Assembly (NCBI RefSeq): GCF_000496735.2
Contig: NZ_AYLO01000100.1
Span: forward strand, 1 to 64,000
Source of the DNA: Methyloglobulus morosus KoM1
GTDB lineage: Bacteria; Pseudomonadota; Gammaproteobacteria; Methylococcales; Methylomonadaceae
Reading direction: 5' to 3'
DNA length: 64,000 nucleotides
Below the pieces are notes generated by a model. The model saw only the letters and a list, made by a program, of their open reading frames with translations. It was not told the origin of the DNA and did no database searches. This document shows positions 59,457 to 64,000 of this stretch, one piece after another (within the stretch, counting starts at the first letter, position 1; each line of letters begins with the position of its first letter). A program made the translations under genes and the position numbers.

Positions 59457-60806
59457 ATGAATGAGTCAAATGAGATGAATGCCAATAAAATTCACCAGGA
59501 CAACTTTACAAAAGAAGGGCTGAAACAGCGTAACGGTGAATTGCAACTTGCACACGTTGACCAAGAAAAATCGCCCGACTACTACCGCAATCTCTTCGAT
59601 TTCTCCCCTACTAGCTATATCACCTTAACCGATGACGGGATAATCGTTGAATGCAATTATGCGACCGCCAATCTGCTCGGCGTGGAGCATAAAAAACTCG
59701 CCAAAAAACGATTTGCCCGATTTGTCGCCGATGAAGACAAGGAGCTTTGGAATTGGCATTGCCTATTAGCTAAACAAAGCCGCAACAATCGAAGCTTTGC
59801 ATTATCAGTGCTACGGGATGACGGCGTTCCCGTCTACGTTCAGCTCAATTGCATAGTCAAACAAGCGGTTGATGGCTTCCCGCTTTTCCTAGTCACACTT
59901 AACGACATTTCCAGCTATAAGCAAGCAGATGAAGCGCTACGCATTGCTGCTGTAGCTTTCGAAACGCAAAACGGCATCGCTGTAACGGATGCCGACAAAG
60001 TTATTTTACGGGTGAACGAGGCATTCACACGTATTACAGGCTACATTGCCGAAGATTCCATTAAACAGACCATTTCCATACTTAGTATGGGCCAACATAA
60101 CCCAAGTTATTACGAATCAGTATGGGTAACGGTTATGAACAACGGGTACTGGCAAGGTGAAACACTGGAAAAACGCAAGAATAGCGAAACATTCCCGGCA
60201 TGGATCACGCTCACGGCAGTCATTAATAAGGAAGGGGGCGTTAGCCACTATGTTTGTTCCTTAACCGATATTACCGCGCAAAAGCAAGCTGAAAAAATTT
60301 TACTTGAGACTCGTCATCGCCTGGAAAACCAAGTGATAACCACGAAAGAGGAACTGGAAAAGGTCAAAAAAGAAACCGCCGACATTAACGCTGCGATAAC
60401 TGTTCTACTCAAGCACCAGGAGTCAAACAAGGCACAATCCCAACAAGCGCTCTACCGCGAAGTGGAAGAAACCATCTTGCCTTTCCTAAAGAAGTTGAAG
60501 GGGGCCAGCACCGGACGGGTACAAGCCTCCGAACTGCTCGGGGTTATTGAAGCCAACTTACTGCAGTTGGTTAGTGCTTACGGGCGCACAGGCACAGCAC
60601 CCTCTGCCCTCAAACAATTGACGCCGCTGGAAACACAGGTTGCATCAATGGTCAGGCAAGGCTTGCCGACCAAATCGATTGCAAATACCTTAAGGATTAG
60701 CGAAGGGACGGTCAGCATCCACCGAAATCATATCCGCAAGAAATTAGGCCTAAACAAAACTTCGGACAACTTGCAAATCTACCTAAAAACATTGCTAGAC
60801 GACTGA
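59457..60806 (+). CDS. PAS-PAS-LuxR transcriptional regulator
   Basis: A 449-residue cytoplasmic regulator. Two PAS domains (about 40-155, and 160-275, the second with GYIAEDSIKQTISIL), a coiled coil (about 285-335), then a LuxR-type helix-turn-helix (about 385-445; LTPLETQVASMVRQGLPTKS and SEGTVSIHRNHIRKKLGLNK). It would sense a small signal such as redox or a ligand and switch genes. The TTG at 59439 would add six residues; the ATG at 59457 is preferred. The next genes to the right are exported proteins, which may be its targets (inference). Confidence 0.9.
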   Translation: MNESNEMNANKIHQDNFTKEGLKQRNGELQLAHVDQEKSPDYYRNLFDFSPTSYITLTDDGIIVECNYATANLLGVEHKKLAKKRFARFVADEDKELWNWHCLLAKQSRNNRSFALSVLRDDGVPVYVQLNCIVKQAVDGFPLFLVTLNDISSYKQADEALRIAAVAFETQNGIAVTDADKVILRVNEAFTRITGYIAEDSIKQTISILSMGQHNPSYYESVWVTVMNNGYWQGETLEKRKNSETFPAWITLTAVINKEGGVSHYVCSLTDITAQKQAEKILLETRHRLENQVITTKEELEKVKKETADINAAITVLLKHQESNKAQSQQALYREVEETILPFLKKLKGASTGRVQASELLGVIEANLLQLVSAYGRTGTAPSALKQLTPLETQVASMVRQGLPTKSIANTLRISEGTVSIHRNHIRKKLGLNKTSDNLQIYLKTLLDD

Positions 60807-61843
60807 GGCAGGCCTTAGCCAATATGGGTATTAAGAGAACCCCGATTAAGCACTGGTTGTTTTGACCGCAACCACAAATGCGCCCAATTGTCGCATTTTT
60901 ATTGCGAGCGCTCCGATCTTATCTTCTTAATGTCAAATTCCTTGGTCAAATAGCAATACATGGCTATATACCGCACAGGTTGGCCGCTATCGGGCTCCGT
61001 GACTTCAATTGGTTAACCAACAAACAACTACCTTTTTACCTATGGCTTGTTAATAGCCATGTGACAATATTCCACCCTAAGAAGCGCTTCCAACGCAAAC
61101 CCTCATTCCGCCATAAAAAGGCTTTTCTACGACCGCTTAAACTTAAAATCAATAATATATATTACTTATATATTAAATATGTATTACGTATATGTTTTGT
61201 CGTTTTTAGCTTTGTCATTAATTTTTTCAACCACTATTTAATACAGTAAATAATAAATCAAAATAACCCAATAAAGCGACATATATTTATGCATATAAAC
61301 TCTATATAAATAATATTAATATTGTTTTTTATAAAAAAGTTTAATGTTATTTTTATTATTATTTTACCTTAAATATTAATCAGATAAGAAAAAATACATA
61401 GCTTTTATAATCAATACATACACAATATATCACTATTGCAAACCAAATTCTTTAAGCACTTTTCAAACCTCTATCTCTGGGCAATAACTCAATCGACTTA
61501 ATTGGTAAAAATACCCAATGAAATAGGTATTTGTACGTATATCAATAAACAGGACAAAACCCTAGCATAGTGTCCAGCGGTAAAGACCGTGAATTTTACA
61601 CCGCAACGATATTAATGGATTTAACCAGCTCATTGACTGTGGGTGAAAACCCGATTGATTTTGGTGTTTTATACCGATTAACCAGTTATTTAATTGTGTT
61701 AATTCCGAAAAGGACTTTAAAGGATTTTCGTTTATTTCAAGGAATGAAAGTTGAGTACCAAACAACCTTGCTAGGTTTTGTTTGATTGGCGAATCTACAG
61801 AGCAGTCAAGGAATATTTACAGTTATTGTTCAGGAGAACTGAA
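60807..61843. other. AT-rich region without a convincing gene
   Basis: About 1 kb, much of it AT-rich (especially 61140-61440). Open frames at 60878-61249 and 61570-61785 lack ribosome binding sites and protein character. It holds the GTACAAATACCTA-like motif at 61524-61536 (minus strand). It may carry the promoter of the secreted-protein gene. Confidence 0.6.
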
Positions 61844-63567
61844 ATGAAACTTACAACCAAAATGGTAACGGCAATCCTTGCCGCTACCTTAGCAACAGGC
61901 GTTTACGCCAAAGGCGGGACGGCCAAGTCGCCCGTCAAAGGGGCTCTGGGGCCGTTCAATGTTCCGACGCTACCCGACCCAGTATTAGCGCCAGGAACTA
62001 CACTGAGCGGGTTTGACGACACAGGTTTTTTGCAAAATGCAACCGTGAGCAGTGCTGGCTGCACGAATCTTGACCCGTCTCTCTGGGGCGGCACAGCCAC
62101 TATCAACGGCAAAACGATCACAATTCCGTGCAACATGATCATCCAGATGCCGGCAAACACCTTCACCTGGGCCGATATGGTCAACGGCGGGCTTTCGCTG
62201 TCTCTTAATAGTGGAGCTTACCCTGGTTATGAACTGAACGTGGTCGGCAACATCGTCAATGGCAAGCACATCGCGGGGCTGATGTACATTTCCCAGCAAT
62301 CCCTCAACAGTGGCAATGGCATAATTTCTAGGATTGACTACAGCACAGGGATGAGGTAGATACCGGCAATCCGAACAGCCCAGTGGTCCTTCAGATCAAC
62401 GATCCGGGCCACGACACAGGCTTGCCCCCACCATTCAACAAAGATGGCCGTTTTGGCCGTGCGCAAAGCCCGGACCCACGCTTCAGCGTTGACGACGAGA
62501 ACCCAACCATCCACGCTGCCACCGGCTATCCCATGTGTGTTCCAAGAACAAACCCAGCTGTAGCCGACGACCCGCTGTGTCCACAGAAAAATCGTCCTAA
62601 AGCGAACTTAGGTTGCCGCAACTTTAGCCAAGCAGGTGTTGCACCTCCTGTTAGTGGCGAACTGGGACTTCCTACTGGAACTTATTGCACCCAGTTCGTC
62701 ATGCGAGCTGTCCCAGGAACAACAGCAAAACCTCCGTTTTTTGCGCCCGACCCAAAAGCCGGCGCCACCGACTTAGTGTATAACATTGCTCAACCAACCG
62801 ATCCGGACGCAAGGCAACAAGCGCCGCTTGAAGTTGGGGACTACATTTCGTTCTCAGGCACACTCCTGTCGAACGGCATTATCTCCACGCATACGATTGA
62901 AGCCAATGTGGGCATCTATACCCAGCCCGGCATCCAACCTAGCTACCTGGCGATTGGTGAGTTTGGTGTCGGTACCGCTGACCCCCTTGCCACCTCAATT
63001 AATGGCGTACCTCAGGAAACTCAGGACCGAATCTTTCTGGAAGCTGAAACCACCGATGTCAAAGTCCCTGTTGATATTTACATGGTCGATGTTGGCCCTG
63101 ATGGTATAGAACATAACCGCTGGGCAACTATGTTCGAGATGACTGGCGAGTGCGATCCATCCGCAACACTTGCAGTTAGTTGTATGGGCGTTGATGGTGG
63201 TATCACCACCCAAAATACCGGCCCGCAACCACAACGCGCCAGGATTCGTGCAACCAAGTCGATTACTGGGATTTTGAGCCAACCAAGTCGTAACATCCGC
63301 GTAGCGGCACGCTCGTTGTGCAAACCTACCCATGCCGACCTAGATGTCAACACTGGACATTCGGCCAGTTTAGATGCCTGTTTGTCAGCCGCGCCTCTTG
63401 CAGCTAACGGTCTTATGGTAGGACAGTATTCGGCACCCGTGTTCGAGTATATTTTCCCTGAAGGTGTAAGGCCAGGTGACTTGGTTGTCCCGAACGACTT
63501 CTGGCATTTGCCTTTCCTACGCTTTGGCGATGCCGATGTGGGGCCGCTCACCCCAACACCTTGGTAA
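61844..63567 (+). pseudogene. Secreted protein of unknown family, split by a single-base frameshift
   Basis: The first frame starts at ATG 61844 with AGGAGA at 61832-61837 and a signal peptide (MKLTTKMVTAILAATLATGVYA), and stops at TAG 62357-62359. The second frame (open from about 62350, first start codon GTG at 62383) continues in the same protein style to TAA at 63567. Joining at the G run 62348-62350, by one inserted G, gives DYSTG-DEVDTGNPNSP and a 574-residue protein. I recognise no family. The product is Pro/Thr/Gly-rich with several Cys (for example PMCVPRTN, ADDPLCPQKN, GCRNFSQ). The shift may be a sequencing error or a true inactivation. Confidence 0.8.
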
Positions 63568-63595
63568 GCAATACGTAAGGAGAATCTTAGCTAAC

Positions 63596-63624
63596 TTAGG
63601 GTGGTTGTGTTACCGCCACCCTAA
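63596..63624 (+). terminator. Stem-loop downstream of the secreted protein
   Basis: TTAGGGTGG pairs perfectly with CCACCCTAA around an 11-base loop, starting 28 bases after the stop codon. No T-run follows, so it may be a transcript-stabilising hairpin or a Rho-independent terminator without U tract. Confidence 0.45.
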
Positions 63625-63823
63625 ATCAAGCCTAGTAAGTAAAAGTTGTTGCCAACAAGATACCCAAACAAGCAGTAAACATAAATAACTAGAGCTTCCT
63701 TCAACTAAGGAACCACAGAGTAATTGCAGGTGCAAACCTACTCATTTGTCAAAGGAATGACCAAACAGCGTTTGCCCTCATCTCGCATGCAAACCCCTAA
63801 CCGTCTTTAGAGAGGATGTTAAA

Positions 63824-64000
63824 ATGTACATAATGAATCACTTTAGCGCTACGGATAGCGCTAAAATAAAACGCAGGGATAAAACCAGTAAGCTTCGAAC
63901 GCTTTCTTACAACCCATTAAAATTATCCAGCTTGACTATCGCCATTGCTGCGCTGTCTGGATTTTTCGTGTCTTCGTCGCCCGTGCAAGCAAAATTCAAT
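63824..64000 (+). CDS. Exported protein, N-terminal part (3' end outside window)
   Basis: An open frame of 59 codons to the window edge, starting at ATG 63824 with AGAGAGGA at 63809-63816. After a charged N-region it has a signal-like hydrophobic core (LKLSSLTIAIAALSGFFVSS) and a probable cut after SPVQA. The long N-region (about 32 residues) is like that of large surface or outer-membrane proteins. A 10-bp perfect hairpin lies in its first codons (63842-63865). Function not determinable. The second ATG (63833) is an alternative start. Confidence 0.7.
   Translation, partial: MYIMNHFSATDSAKIKRRDKTSKLRTLSYNPLKLSSLTIAIAALSGFFVSSSPVQAKFN
63842..63865 (+). repeat. Perfect hairpin in the 5' coding region of the edge gene
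   Basis: TTTAGCGCTA-CGGA-TAGCGCTAAA, 10-bp stem with a 4-base loop, beginning 18 bases after the ATG. It would sit near the ribosome entry site and could modulate translation. Confidence 0.7.

Noticed and set aside
60878-61249. 123-residue plus-strand frame in the AT-rich gap
   Set aside because: No ribosome binding site; composition follows the AT-rich DNA rather than a protein.
61570-61785. 71-residue frame just before the secreted-protein gene
   Set aside because: GTG start without a ribosome binding site and no recognisable domain.
62340-62365. Programmed ribosomal frameshift in the secreted protein
   Set aside because: The junction ACAGGGA is not an X-XXY-YYZ slippery heptamer and no stimulatory structure is evident; a one-base deletion explains it more simply.

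Overview
The window looks like a chromosomal segment of a gammaproteobacterium with moderate GC content. The gene orders pilMNOPQ-aroK-aroB-damX-hemE and tig-clpP-clpX-lon-hupB are typical of that class. The general gene content (NhaD, CysI with a DUF934 partner, GspA/GspB, many c-di-GMP proteins) would suit a methanotroph of the Methylococcales. That lineage is an inference from style; no methane-oxidation gene is present.

Layout. 1-1255: the end of an integrated element (excisionase-like fragment plus tyrosine integrase) abutting a tRNA-Thr gene. 1.7-11.7 kb, minus strand: a DUF411 protein, hemE, damX, aroB, aroK and the type IV pilus operon pilQPONM, with divergent PBP1A (mrcA). 14.2-21.4 kb: rpmE, xth, a small membrane-anchored protein, an AmpG-like permease, an acetyltransferase, nhaD, and a siroheme sulfite/nitrite reductase with its DUF934 partner. 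21.5-26 kb: a c-di-GMP neighbourhood (J-domain/zinc-ribbon/PilZ fusion, cNMP-GGDEF protein, TraF-like S26 peptidase, large PilZ-like protein). 26.3-33 kb: rdgC, an Lpp-like lipoprotein beside an L,D-transpeptidase, phosphoglucomutase, a Lon-family protease and a BON lipoprotein.

33.1-41.7 kb is a minus-strand sensory block: a TonB-dependent receptor, an orphan periplasmic binding protein and a 1681-residue hybrid kinase carrying a full phosphorelay plus GGDEF and EAL domains. An exact 20-bp sequence occurs in inverted orientation on both sides of the receptor gene. 42-57.8 kb is housekeeping: a DMT permease, gspB/gspA, a DUF3014 protein, tRNA-Ser, uup, ppiD, tRNA-Asp, tRNA-Val, hupB, lon (with a good heat-shock-type promoter), clpX, clpP, tig and tRNA-Leu.

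57.8-64 kb is accessory: a radical SAM protein, a PAS-PAS-LuxR regulator, about 1 kb of AT-rich DNA without a convincing gene, a secreted protein of unknown family split by a single-base frameshift in a G run, and the start of another exported protein running off the right edge. The least explained parts are the c-di-GMP cluster with the J-domain/PilZ fusion, the receptor/binding-protein/kinase block with its inverted repeat, and the regulator plus secreted-protein region at the right end.
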